From contig CAZMVD010000048.1 of NCBI GenBank assembly GCA_964569425.1, forward strand, positions 1-28,333: 28,333 nt of DNA, written 5' to 3'. The DNA comes from JACQXM01 sp964569425. GTDB lineage: Bacteria > Planctomycetota > Phycisphaerae > UBA1845. Position 1 is the first letter of the stretch; every line of letters begins with the position of its first letter. The notes beneath the pieces were generated by a model. It saw only the letters and a list, made by a program, of their open reading frames with translations, was not told the DNA's origin and made no database searches. Position numbers and translations under genes: made by a program. Below are positions 10,797 to 17,645 of the stretch, one piece after another.

Positions 10797-11725
10797 ATGC
10801 GAAGTCGATGCGTTCCCCGAAGTTTGCCCTTTGGTTCTTCACGACCGCGCTCGCCGTGCCGGTCCACGCCCAACCCCTGACCTTCGAGAGCGAGACCGGC
10901 TGGACCTGGCTCTCCCGGCCGTTCCTCATCCTTGCCGACAGCACCATGTCCTCGGCCTCCGGCGAGGTCGCCCTGGTCATTGCCCCCCAGCCGGGCAAGG
11001 TCAACGTCTACCTCGCCTATTCCGCGGAATGGAAGGCGGAGGGTCGCCAGATTCGGCCAGTGCTGTTCGACGGACAGCCGCGCCGCCTGCCAAGTGCACA
11101 GGGCGGTTCGTCATCCACAGGGCGCATCCGCCTTGACCATGCTTCATTCAATACGCAAGGCGTCGCTGCCGATTCCCCGCTGTTTTTTGGCATCGAGGTC
11201 ATGGGCCGCGAAGGTGAGAAAGTGCGCGCCGACGCAGCCGCAGAACGCGCCCAACAAGCCGGCATCGAGACCCTGCCTCTTCCTCGCGTCGGCGAGCCCT
11301 ACGAATTCGCCCTGACCACGCTTGACGGACGACGCGTCTCATCCGCCGACTACCGCGGGAAGCTGTTGCTCGTCGATTGCTGGGCCACCTGGTGCAGCCC
11401 GTGCATGGCCAAAATGGCGCCTCTCAAGGTGCTGCTCAAGAAGTGGCAGACTCAGGGATTCGAAATCCTCGGCGTCACCCTCGACTTCACCGAAAAGGAA
11501 GCCCGTCGTTCCATCGCCACCCACGAACTCCCCTGGCCGAACGTATGGGTGCCCGCGGATGAGCAGGTTCGCGCCCTGTGGCGCGACCGCGCCACCGTGG
11601 CCAACCTGCCCCGCCTGTTTCTCGTCGGCCCCGACGGCCGTCTCCTTGCCGACCTGCAACCCTCCGAACTGGAAAAACGCATCGAATCCGAAATGCGGTC
11701 CTTCAAGAAAGCAAAGGAAGAGTGA
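10793..11725 (+). CDS. Exported TlpA-type thioredoxin-fold protein
   Basis: 310 residues. The signal peptide (residues 1-26) has a basic n-region, the core FALWFFTTALAVPV and a predicted cut after VHA. Residues 27-160 form an unassigned beta-rich domain. From about 165 there is a TlpA/ResA-like redoxin domain: GKLLLVDCWATWCSPC with active-site C201-S-P-C204, a LGVTLDF strand, and the cis-proline P273 in NLPRLFLVGPDG. It should act as a thiol-disulfide oxidoreductase in the periplasm. The substrate is unknown, and no cytochrome c maturation genes are adjacent. The ATG overlaps the stop of the preceding gene by 4 nt, so the two are probably translated together. It converges on the PHP gene. Confidence 0.88.
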   Translation: MNAKSMRSPKFALWFFTTALAVPVHAQPLTFESETGWTWLSRPFLILADSTMSSASGEVALVIAPQPGKVNVYLAYSAEWKAEGRQIRPVLFDGQPRRLPSAQGGSSSTGRIRLDHASFNTQGVAADSPLFFGIEVMGREGEKVRADAAAERAQQAGIETLPLPRVGEPYEFALTTLDGRRVSSADYRGKLLLVDCWATWCSPCMAKMAPLKVLLKKWQTQGFEILGVTLDFTEKEARRSIATHELPWPNVWVPADEQVRALWRDRATVANLPRLFLVGPDGRLLADLQPSELEKRIESEMRSFKKAKEE

Positions 11726-11757
11726 CGGATCGAGGAGCGCGCCGGATAAACAGGCGA

Positions 11758-11787
11758 CCGGCAATTGCATCGCCCGCCGGTTGCCGG
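11758..11787. terminator. Possible hairpin between convergent genes
   Basis: CCGGCAA at 11758-11764 and TTGCCGG at 11781-11787 are inverted repeats with a 16-nt loop, in the 92-bp gap between the thioredoxin gene and the convergent PHP gene. There is no T-run, so this is a weak terminator candidate. Confidence 0.25.
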
Positions 11788-11817
11788 ATGACCGAGCGGC
11801 CGAGACGTTACCCCGCG

Positions 11818-12660
11818 TTAATCGAGTGGAATGTCAACACGCTCCCGTTCCTTAAACCACGCGATTCTCGGCATCCCCGCGTCGCGCAGCATGGCCGCCG
11901 CCTCATCGAACGCGGCACCCACGTCTTCTGCCCGGTGCGCGTCGGAACCGAGCGACATGCCCGTCCCGCCCAGTTCCGCAAAGCGGCGCACTGTCTTCGG
12001 CCCCGGCATCGTTTCACTCAACCCCTGGCGGAGTGACGACGTGTTGATCTCCGGCACCAGTTCTGCTTCGACGCACGCCCGCAGAATCTCGTCAATCAAT
12101 GGCGCGCACGCCGACACGTCGTAACTCTCAAAGAACCGCCGCGTATACCGCTTCACCAGGTCCAGGTGCCCGAGCACGTCGAAGATCCGTCCGTGTGACC
12201 CACGAAGTTCCACGCAACATTGCGCCGCCTCGCGCACCGTCTCCAGGTACCGCCTCGTCCCTTCCGCTGCCGTCACACCGTCCCAATGCTCCCGCCGGTG
12301 CACCGCTTCCGCGCCGAAGTAGTGCACGCTCAGCAGAACTACGTCGAAACGGTGCCGGGACAGAAAATCAACCAGGAAGTCCATCCGCGACGGCTGGTAG
12401 CACACCTCGATCCCCTTGCCGATGAAAATGCGCGCGCCATAGCGCGAGCGCAGACCGGCGATCGTGTCCGAATACGCTGCATCGTCATAAATGCAGCCCG
12501 GCCAGTCGTTTGGATGCGTATCGAAGTGCTCCGTGAACGTCAGGCCCATGAGCCCGCGCGTGAGCGCGCTTTCCACGTTGGCCTCCGGCTCCGTCCGCGA
12601 GTCCATCGAATGCCGCGAGTGCAAATGTTGATCGACCAGCCGCGTCATGCTCTCGCCCAC
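11818..12660 (-). CDS. PHP-domain phosphatase, histidinol-phosphatase-like
   Basis: 280-residue PHP-superfamily metallohydrolase. Metal-ligand motifs are in the expected order: DQHLHS at residues 10-15, TEHFD at 43-47, E in GIEVCY, SVHYF, GHLDLV, EINTSS and GSDAH near the C-terminus. The overall arrangement and length resemble HisJ/HisK-type histidinol-phosphate phosphatases of histidine biosynthesis (histidinol phosphate to histidinol). No other his gene lies nearby, so another phosphoester substrate is possible. GTG 12660 is chosen because AGGAG (complement of 12666-12670) is 5 nt upstream. ATG 12648 would remove four residues. It is divergent from the following hypothetical gene across 146 bp. 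Confidence 0.85.
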   Translation of the reverse strand: MGESMTRLVDQHLHSRHSMDSRTEPEANVESALTRGLMGLTFTEHFDTHPNDWPGCIYDDAAYSDTIAGLRSRYGARIFIGKGIEVCYQPSRMDFLVDFLSRHRFDVVLLSVHYFGAEAVHRREHWDGVTAAEGTRRYLETVREAAQCCVELRGSHGRIFDVLGHLDLVKRYTRRFFESYDVSACAPLIDEILRACVEAELVPEINTSSLRQGLSETMPGPKTVRRFAELGGTGMSLGSDAHRAEDVGAAFDEAAAMLRDAGMPRIAWFKERERVDIPLD

Positions 12661-12806
12661 GCTCGCTCCTGTCGCAAGGCACGACTATCTCCGCCGTTTG
12701 CGTTCGAAGCAAGCAACCTCTCCAGATTCGTCCGCTCCGCCCGCATCGGCTATCATTCGCAGCCGCGCCCCGAACGCGCCAAATTCCCCGATGGGAACTG
12801 ACCGAC

Positions 12807-13469
12807 ATGAAGTTACCCGTTCATCCTCCTTCCTCTTCGCCCTTCCGCCCCCCGCACGAAGTCCGCGCCCTGGCGATGGCGGTGCAGGCCAACCTCGTCC
12901 AGCTCCGCGTGGCCGAGTGCCGCCGCCGCAACCTCTCCCCCGCTGCGCACGACATCCGCGTTCTCCCGCCCGGCACCGTGAAGCACTTTCGGGAAGCCCT
13001 GATCGACCGCGCGGTCATCGACCGCTACTCCGACGAGGAGGTTCACCTCCGCCTGCACGAAGTCTGGGGACAGTATTGCGCCATGTGCTGGCTGTTCTCG
13101 TTTCCGGCCGACCCGACCGCCGGCCAGGGTCTGGCGGGCCTCGACGACCGCGCTGAAATGCACTGCGAAACGGCCATCGAACTCAAGCGGACGGAAGTGC
13201 ACGCGCTGCTTTGGCGCCTGCGCTTCGAACTGCGTCAGCGCAACGAAGCCGGTTACCGCGACTCGCCCGCGGGGGTCAGCGACGAGCGGCTGGCGCGCAC
13301 GATTCCCGCGGAGGCGCACGGAAAACCTGTCACCGAGGCCTCCGACGGCGAGGTTTTGCTGGCTGCCTGCGAGCACGCAGGAATGCTTGCGGTACTCCGG
13401 TGGGCGGCGGATCGCCATTGCACCTGGGGCGACCCCAACCTTCTCGTGGCCGACGACGCTCCCTTTTGA
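12807..13469 (+). CDS. Hypothetical protein
   Basis: 220-residue soluble protein that I do not recognise. It is rich in Arg, His and acidic residues and largely helical by eye, with aromatic segments HEVWGQYCAMCWLFSF (about residues 84-99) and HALLWRLRFELRQRNEAGY (about 132-150). It has no signal peptide, transmembrane segment or clear motif. The GC-rich third codon positions and the small overlap-free intervals on both sides support a real gene. The Shine-Dalgarno before ATG 12807 is weak (GGGAAC about 8 nt upstream). It converges on the glutamate dehydrogenase gene. Confidence 0.65.
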   Translation: MKLPVHPPSSSPFRPPHEVRALAMAVQANLVQLRVAECRRRNLSPAAHDIRVLPPGTVKHFREALIDRAVIDRYSDEEVHLRLHEVWGQYCAMCWLFSFPADPTAGQGLAGLDDRAEMHCETAIELKRTEVHALLWRLRFELRQRNEAGYRDSPAGVSDERLARTIPAEAHGKPVTEASDGEVLLAACEHAGMLAVLRWAADRHCTWGDPNLLVADDAPF

Positions 13470-13491
13470 ACGGGGCGTTGCGCCATTTTGA

Positions 13492-13525
13492 AGGAGGAGG
13501 TGCGCGTCGTTTCGCGTGTCCTCCT
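13492..13525. terminator. Candidate bidirectional terminator hairpin
   Basis: AGGAGGA at 13492-13498 pairs with TCCTCCT at 13519-13525, and CGCG/CGCG in the interior can extend the structure. It lies in the 73-bp gap between convergent genes (hypothetical and glutamate dehydrogenase). There is no T-run. Confidence 0.35.
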
Positions 13526-13542
13526 GGGGCACTCTCATTCGC

Positions 13543-14946
13543 TTACGGAAATATTCCGCGCTCCAGATAGACTTTTTCCAGCCGTTCCAGCGCGAGCATG
13601 TAGGCCGCGGTGCGCCAGTCCACGTGCGCCTGCGCGGCGCGATCGCGCACCCGCCCATACGCGTGGAGGATGCGTTTGCGCAGCTTGGTGTCCACCTCTT
13701 CGAGATCCCAGAATTCGCTGCGCTTGTTCTGCAACCACTCGAAGTAGCTCACGATCACCCCGCCCGCGTTGCACAAGATGTCCGGGATCACGTCGATGCC
13801 GCGGTCCTGAAGAATCGCGTCCGCTTCCGGCTCGGTCGGTCCGTTGGCGCCCTCGGCCACCAGCCGCACGTTCAGCCAGGGCGCGGTCTCCGCGGTGATC
13901 TGGCTCTGGAGCGCCGCGGGGATCAGGATGTCGGCGGGCGTCTTGAGGAACATGATGTGGTCGACGAACTCGCCGCGCGGGTACTTGAAGACCCCGCCGT
14001 TGACGCGGACGTGTTCGAGGAGCTTGTCGGGGTCGATGCCCTCGAGGTTGCGCGTGCCGCCGGTGACGTCTTCGGCGGCGATGAGTTTGGCGCCCAGGGC
14101 GCACAGCAGCCGCGCCGCCCACGAGCCCACGTTGCCGAAGCCCTGCACGGTGAAGGTCATGCCATGAAGTGACAAGTTATGGTCACTCGCCCACTGTTGA
14201 ATGGTGTACACCACGCCCTGGCCGGTTGCCTTCTCGCGTCCCACGCTGCCGCCCGCCTCGATGGGCTTGCCGGTCACCACGTGGATGTTGCGCTGCCGCT
14301 CGTGCGGCGGCACCGTGGAGAGATACGTATCGAGAATCCAGGCCATGATCTGCGCGTTGGTGTTCACGTCCGGCGCGGGAATATCGTATTCCGGCCCGAT
14401 GTTGTCGCCCAGCGCATACGCGAACCGCCGCGTGATGCGTTCCAACTCGGCGCCGGCGTAGCGCGCGGGATCAATCTGGATGCCGCCCTTGGCGCCGCCG
14501 AAGGGAATGCCCGCCAGGGCGCACTTCCAGGTCATCCACGCGGCCAGTGCGCGGACCTCGTCCAGATCCACCTCGGGGTGGTAGCGCAGTCCGCCCTTGA
14601 AGGGGCCGAGCGCGTCGTTGTGCTGCACGCGATAGCCGGTGAACATCTCGACTTCGCCGTTGTTCATGCGCACCGGGAAGTTGACGACGATTTCGTTCTC
14701 GGTGCGCGCGAGGATTTTGCGGATGCTGGGGTTGAGTTTGATCGCATCGGCAGCCTTGTTGTACTGCGCGATGACACTCTCGTAGAGGCTGCGGCGATGG
14801 AGCTTGCTCGCCAGCTGGGTATCCTTGGGTGCCGGCGGCTGCTCGACCGGGCGCTCGGGCTTGTGCAGTGTACGTCCGTTGCCTTCGCGCGCGGGCAGCG
14901 CTTCGTCAATTCGCGACATTCGGGTTGAAACGGGTCCTGTGGTCAT
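13543..14946 (-). CDS. gdhA: Glutamate dehydrogenase (Glu/Leu/Phe/Val family)
   Basis: Interconverts glutamate and 2-oxoglutarate plus ammonia with NAD(P). The 467 residues include a 40-residue Pro/Arg-rich N-terminal extension without targeting features. Substrate and catalytic residues keep the spacing of the Clostridium symbiosum enzyme: K117 (GPFKGGLRYHP), K141 (MTWKCALAGIP), K153 (FGGAKGGI) and D193 (APDVNT), matching K89, K113, K125 and D165. The dinucleotide fold has GFGNVG at 269-274. These residues favour a glutamate over a leucine or phenylalanine enzyme. The length suggests a hexamer. NAD versus NADP use cannot be settled by eye. ATG 14946 is preferred, with AGGAAGGA upstream. An in-frame start at 14985 would simply translate the ribosome-binding region. 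The next minus-strand gene upstream ends 72 bp away. Confidence 0.93.
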   Translation of the reverse strand: MTTGPVSTRMSRIDEALPAREGNGRTLHKPERPVEQPPAPKDTQLASKLHRRSLYESVIAQYNKAADAIKLNPSIRKILARTENEIVVNFPVRMNNGEVEMFTGYRVQHNDALGPFKGGLRYHPEVDLDEVRALAAWMTWKCALAGIPFGGAKGGIQIDPARYAGAELERITRRFAYALGDNIGPEYDIPAPDVNTNAQIMAWILDTYLSTVPPHERQRNIHVVTGKPIEAGGSVGREKATGQGVVYTIQQWASDHNLSLHGMTFTVQGFGNVGSWAARLLCALGAKLIAAEDVTGGTRNLEGIDPDKLLEHVRVNGGVFKYPRGEFVDHIMFLKTPADILIPAALQSQITAETAPWLNVRLVAEGANGPTEPEADAILQDRGIDVIPDILCNAGGVIVSYFEWLQNKRSEFWDLEEVDTKLRKRILHAYGRVRDRAAQAHVDWRTAAYMLALERLEKVYLERGIFP

Positions 14947-15018
14947 GGGTGGTTTTCCTTCCTGGGCGACTCGGTTCGCCCGCAATGATCAACGCCCCGT
15001 TGTCGAGTCCGCACGTGG

Positions 15019-15414
15019 CTATTCAAACTCGTCGCAGTTCCACACGCCCCCTTCCGGCTTGGGAAAGGTGCAGGTGGGGAGCCTGGTGCACGTGGTGCAC
15101 AACCCCGGATACCACTCGCGGTTGGCCAGCGCGGCGCGCTCGGTCATCGCCGGCCGCGGGACCAGGGCATGGCGCCGGACGACCGAATCACCTTCGAACT
15201 CGTCGCAGGTCAACACCGCGTGCCCCTCGCGGCGCGGAAAATCGCAGTGCTCGGTGTGCTTGCAGGTCACACACAGTCCCGGGTGGTCGGCATGCGGCGT
15301 CTCGGCCGGCCGGCGTACCGTCTCCGGGTGCACCCGCAGGTTTTGCTTCCGCCCTCGCCGCTTGCCCTGCCGGGAAACCGTCTGCCGCTCCTGGATCGCT
15401 GTGTTCGTTTTCAT
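15019..15414 (-). CDS. Small protein with duplicated four-cysteine motif
   Basis: 131 residues. The basic N-terminal 40 residues (GKRRGRKQN) are followed by two copies of a cysteine module. Copy one is C48-x2-C51-x5-C57-x12-C70, ending CDEFE. Copy two is C106-x2-C109-x5-C115-x11-C127, ending CDEFE at the C-terminus. Each also has a GLC-x-TC start and an FP..EG centre. Four cysteines per copy suggest a zinc site or an iron-sulfur cluster, and the sequence cannot decide between them. I do not know a function. AGAGG (complement of 15421-15425) lies 6 nt before ATG 15414. The gene is upstream of glutamate dehydrogenase on the same strand, but the 72-bp gap does not prove an operon. Confidence 0.8.
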   Translation of the reverse strand: MKTNTAIQERQTVSRQGKRRGRKQNLRVHPETVRRPAETPHADHPGLCVTCKHTEHCDFPRREGHAVLTCDEFEGDSVVRRHALVPRPAMTERAALANREWYPGLCTTCTRLPTCTFPKPEGGVWNCDEFE

Positions 15415-15425
15415 GGCTCACCTCT

Positions 15426-15779
15426 CGTTTTGTTGGATCCCGCGTTGGGGGGAGCCGCGTGGTTCCCGCCGTCCGCTCTGCCCTACCTATGGCACGCAGC
15501 GTGCCGGAGGCGGAAACAGGGAATCGCGATGTGCTTCGGGTCCGCAGAGTCGCCCCAAGAAATCTGTAAGTTTATTGTTTATAATGAGTTAAGATCGAAA
15601 TATTGAATGGCGGCCCTGGGCTGGGGTTTCTTATTGGCGTGGAGGAATGGACATTTGGGGTGGGGGAAAAGGTATCACCGGGGAAAAACGCCCCACCTTA
15701 TTCAGGGAGGTTGGGGGTGGTACGAGGATCGTCGTTTACGGCGCTTGATAACGTTTTTCCGACCCCGTTGGCATACGAA
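15426..15779. other. Intergenic region with AT-rich island and G-rich patch
   Basis: 354 bp between the cysteine-motif gene and hicA. It contains a hairpin GGCACG-CAG-CGTGCC at 15491-15505 and an AT-rich island at about 15563-15607. A patch at about 15615-15720 is rich in G runs on the plus strand and unlike its surroundings. Open frames on the plus strand from 15603 and 15607 run into the antisense of hicA and look spurious. Confidence 0.5.
15578..15607 (-). promoter_or_regulatory. Candidate promoter in AT-rich island
   Basis: On the minus strand TTCAAT (complement of 15602-15607) and TATAAA (complement of 15578-15583) are 18 nt apart, pointing toward the cysteine-motif gene with a leader of about 155 nt. 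The same island holds a perfect TATAAT on the plus strand at 15580-15585 but without a -35 partner. Confidence 0.3.
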
Positions 15780-16004
15780 TCAGAGGAGTTCCAAGAACTC
15801 GGGGACTGTGAGCCCCGCCCCGGCGAGGATGCTGGCCAGTGTGCCTGTATCGAGCGATGAATGGGCCGGTACGACCACCTGCGCGAACGGATTGTCGCGG
15901 CGCATCACGATGTGACTGCCCTACTGTCGCTTCACAGAGAACCCGGCGCGTTTCAGGGCCGCAACTACGCGCCGATAGGACAACGCGCGCGGCAGCCGGC
16001 TCAC
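15780..16004 (-). pseudogene. hicA: HicA-family mRNA interferase toxin, interrupted by amber codon
   Basis: HicA toxins are small double-stranded-RNA-binding-fold RNases that cleave mRNA. Reading from GTG 16004, the frame gives SRLPRALSYRRVVAALKRAG, then FSVKRQ, then a TAG codon at 15923-15921 (codon 28). It continues as GSHIVMRRDNPFAQVVVPAH and ends LAGAGLTVPEFLELL with a stop at 15780-15782. Apart from the TAG the frame is a complete 74-codon HicA. The stop falls exactly where the family has Lys or Arg before the GSH motif containing the catalytic His (codon 31). An AAG-to-TAG or CAG-to-TAG change would explain it. A 27-residue fragment would lack the active site, and no good internal start keeps the His. 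The GTG overlaps the hicB stop by 4 nt. Sequencing error or amber readthrough are alternatives. Confidence 0.85.
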
Positions 16005-16222
16005 TTGGCCGACACCTCGACGTCGACCCACTCGGTGTCGGTCTGGACAGGGACCGGAAGTCCGTCCTCCAGCAGCGCTTCAATATACGCTTCGATTGCC
16101 TCCTTCGCATTGCGGAGGGCTTGCCGACGTGTACGTCCCTGTGACACACACCCCGGCAACGCCGGGACGGTCGCCACGAAGCCGCTCTCGTTGCCTGCGC
16201 GAATCAAGACGGTGAACTTCAT
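16001..16222 (-). CDS. hicB: HicB-family antitoxin
   Basis: 73-residue protein with the HicB partial RNase H-like fold: FTVLIRAGNESGFVATVPAL, then PGCVSQGRTRRQALRNAKEA and IEAYIEALLEDGLPVP. It is the short form with no C-terminal helix-turn-helix or ribbon-helix-helix, so autoregulation is unclear. In the family it binds and blocks HicA. It is upstream of hicA, the reverse of the E. coli hicAB order but common elsewhere. Its stop overlaps the hicA start as GTGA. ATG 16222 is chosen over 16300 because the family starts at the MKFTV-type strand. The frame is intact although the toxin frame is broken. Confidence 0.9.
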   Translation of the reverse strand: MKFTVLIRAGNESGFVATVPALPGCVSQGRTRRQALRNAKEAIEAYIEALLEDGLPVPVQTDTEWVDVEVSAK

Positions 16223-16228
16223 AATCGC

Positions 16229-16258
16229 ATTGTATCCAATGGGGGCGATGGGACACAA
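16229..16258 (-). promoter_or_regulatory. Candidate hicB promoter, possibly leaderless
   Basis: On the minus strand TTGTGT (complement of 16253-16258) and TACAAT (complement of 16229-16234, 5 of 6 to the -10 consensus) are 18 nt apart. The -10 ends 6 nt before ATG 16222, so transcription would begin at or very near the start codon. No Shine-Dalgarno is visible, which fits a leaderless mRNA. Confidence 0.4.
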
Positions 16259-16283
16259 GAATGGGGGGGTTGACGGAGTCGCA

Positions 16284-17645
16284 TCATTGTTCTGTCGCAT
16301 CGGGCTCGTCGGGGGCGAGGTTTTTGAGCTTTTCGCGGAGGGTCTTGCGGTCGATGCCGAGCACGTCGGCGGCGCGGGTCTTGTTGCCTCCGACGGCCGC
16401 CAGCACGTTACGGATGTGTTCGCTTTCTACCTGAGCGAGCGTGCGGTTGGGATCCTGGGGGCGGGGCGCGGAATACCGCATGAACGGGGGCAGGTCCGTT
16501 ACCTCGATCGTCGCCCCTTCGGTCATCACCACGAGGCGCTGGATCAGGTTCTCCAGTTCACGCACGTTGCCGGGCCAGTGATAGCGGCGCAGGGCGTCGA
16601 TGGCGCGGTCGGAGAACTGCGGCGCCTCGCGCCCGGCCAGGCGCGCAAAACGCGCCGTAAAATGCCGCGCGAGCAGCAGCACGTCGTCGCCTCGTTCGCG
16701 TAGCGCGGGCAGGTGCAAGGTGACCACATTGAGTCGGAAGAAGAGATCGTCTCGAAACGCGCCCTGTTTCGCCAGTCTTGCCAGGTCCTTGTTGGTGGCG
16801 GCGATCACGCGGATTTCGACTTCGCGGGGGCGGCTGGCGCCGACCATCTGCACCTGGCCGTCCTCCAGCACGCGAAGGAGCTTGGCCTGGGTGGCGGAAG
16901 GCAGCTCGGCGATCTCGTCCAGGAAAATGGTGCCACCGTCAGCGGTGAGGAAGAACCCCGCGCGAGTGGTAATGGCCCCGGTAAAGGCGCCCTTCACATG
17001 ACCGAACAACTCGCTTTCGACCAGTCCTTCGGGAATGCCGGCGCAGTTGACGGGAACAAAAGGGGCGGAGGGGTTGGCCCCCTGATAATGAATGGCGCGC
17101 GCCACCAGTTCCTTGCCGGTGCCGCTCTCTCCGGTGATGAGCACCGTCGCGTTGGTGGCGGCGGCCTTGGCCACGGCGCGAAAGACGTGCTGCATGGCAT
17201 CGGATTCACCGAGCAACCCTAATGCCGGCGCCACATCGACATCAGGCGCCTCGCGCGCCGTGCGTCGCGCACGGGTTCGGGCCAACGACTGCGCGACGGC
17301 CCCGAGAAGTTCCTCTTCGGTAAACGGTTTGGGAAGATAGAACTCCGCCCCTTCCTTGACCGCGCTCACGGCGCTTTCGATGGAGGCGTAGCCGGTGATG
17401 GTGATAATACCCACGTCGCGCAGATTTTCACGAATATGGCGGATGAGTTCCAGCCCGCCGACGCGCGGCATACGCAGATCGGTGATAACCAGATCGACCG
17501 TCGTTTGTTCCAGGACGGCAATGGCTTCGGGAACGCCGGGCGCTTTGGCCACGGTGTAGCCCGCGGCACGGAGGTTGCGTTCGAGGACTTCCAGCGTTTC
17601 GGGGGAATCATCGACGACGAGGATGTGGGGTTGGTCATTCGCCAT
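16284..17645 (-). CDS. NtrC-family sigma-54-dependent response regulator
   Basis: 453 residues in three domains. The receiver domain (about 5-120) has D12-D13, phospho-acceptor D56 in ITDLRMP and K106 in LPKPF. The AAA+ domain has Walker A GESGTGKE at 172-179, the sigma-54 contact loop GAFTGA at 219-224 and Walker B TIFLDE with D243-E244. The Fis-type helix-turn-helix lies at about 410-450 (GGNKTRAADVLGIDRKTLREKL). It should activate sigma-54 promoters as a hexamer when phosphorylated. Its start overlaps the kinase gene's stop by 11 nt, so the two are a cognate pair. The frame is open upstream to 17852, but the extra part lies within the kinase gene. Targets are unknown: the architecture is shared by NtrC, ZraR, AtoC and others. 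Confidence 0.95.
   Translation of the reverse strand: MANDQPHILVVDDSPETLEVLERNLRAAGYTVAKAPGVPEAIAVLEQTTVDLVITDLRMPRVGGLELIRHIRENLRDVGIITITGYASIESAVSAVKEGAEFYLPKPFTEEELLGAVAQSLARTRARRTAREAPDVDVAPALGLLGESDAMQHVFRAVAKAAATNATVLITGESGTGKELVARAIHYQGANPSAPFVPVNCAGIPEGLVESELFGHVKGAFTGAITTRAGFFLTADGGTIFLDEIAELPSATQAKLLRVLEDGQVQMVGASRPREVEIRVIAATNKDLARLAKQGAFRDDLFFRLNVVTLHLPALRERGDDVLLLARHFTARFARLAGREAPQFSDRAIDALRRYHWPGNVRELENLIQRLVVMTEGATIEVTDLPPFMRYSAPRPQDPNRTLAQVESEHIRNVLAAVGGNKTRAADVLGIDRKTLREKLKNLAPDEPDATEQ

Noticed and set aside
15491..15505. Sigma-54-like TGGCACG...GTGCC sequence
   Set aside because: The -12 element lacks TTGC, no plus-strand gene follows, and the match is explained by a small palindrome.
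15607..15915. Plus-strand 102-codon ORF rich in Trp/Gly
   Set aside because: No ribosome-binding site, and it runs through the antisense of the clearly recognisable hicA frame.
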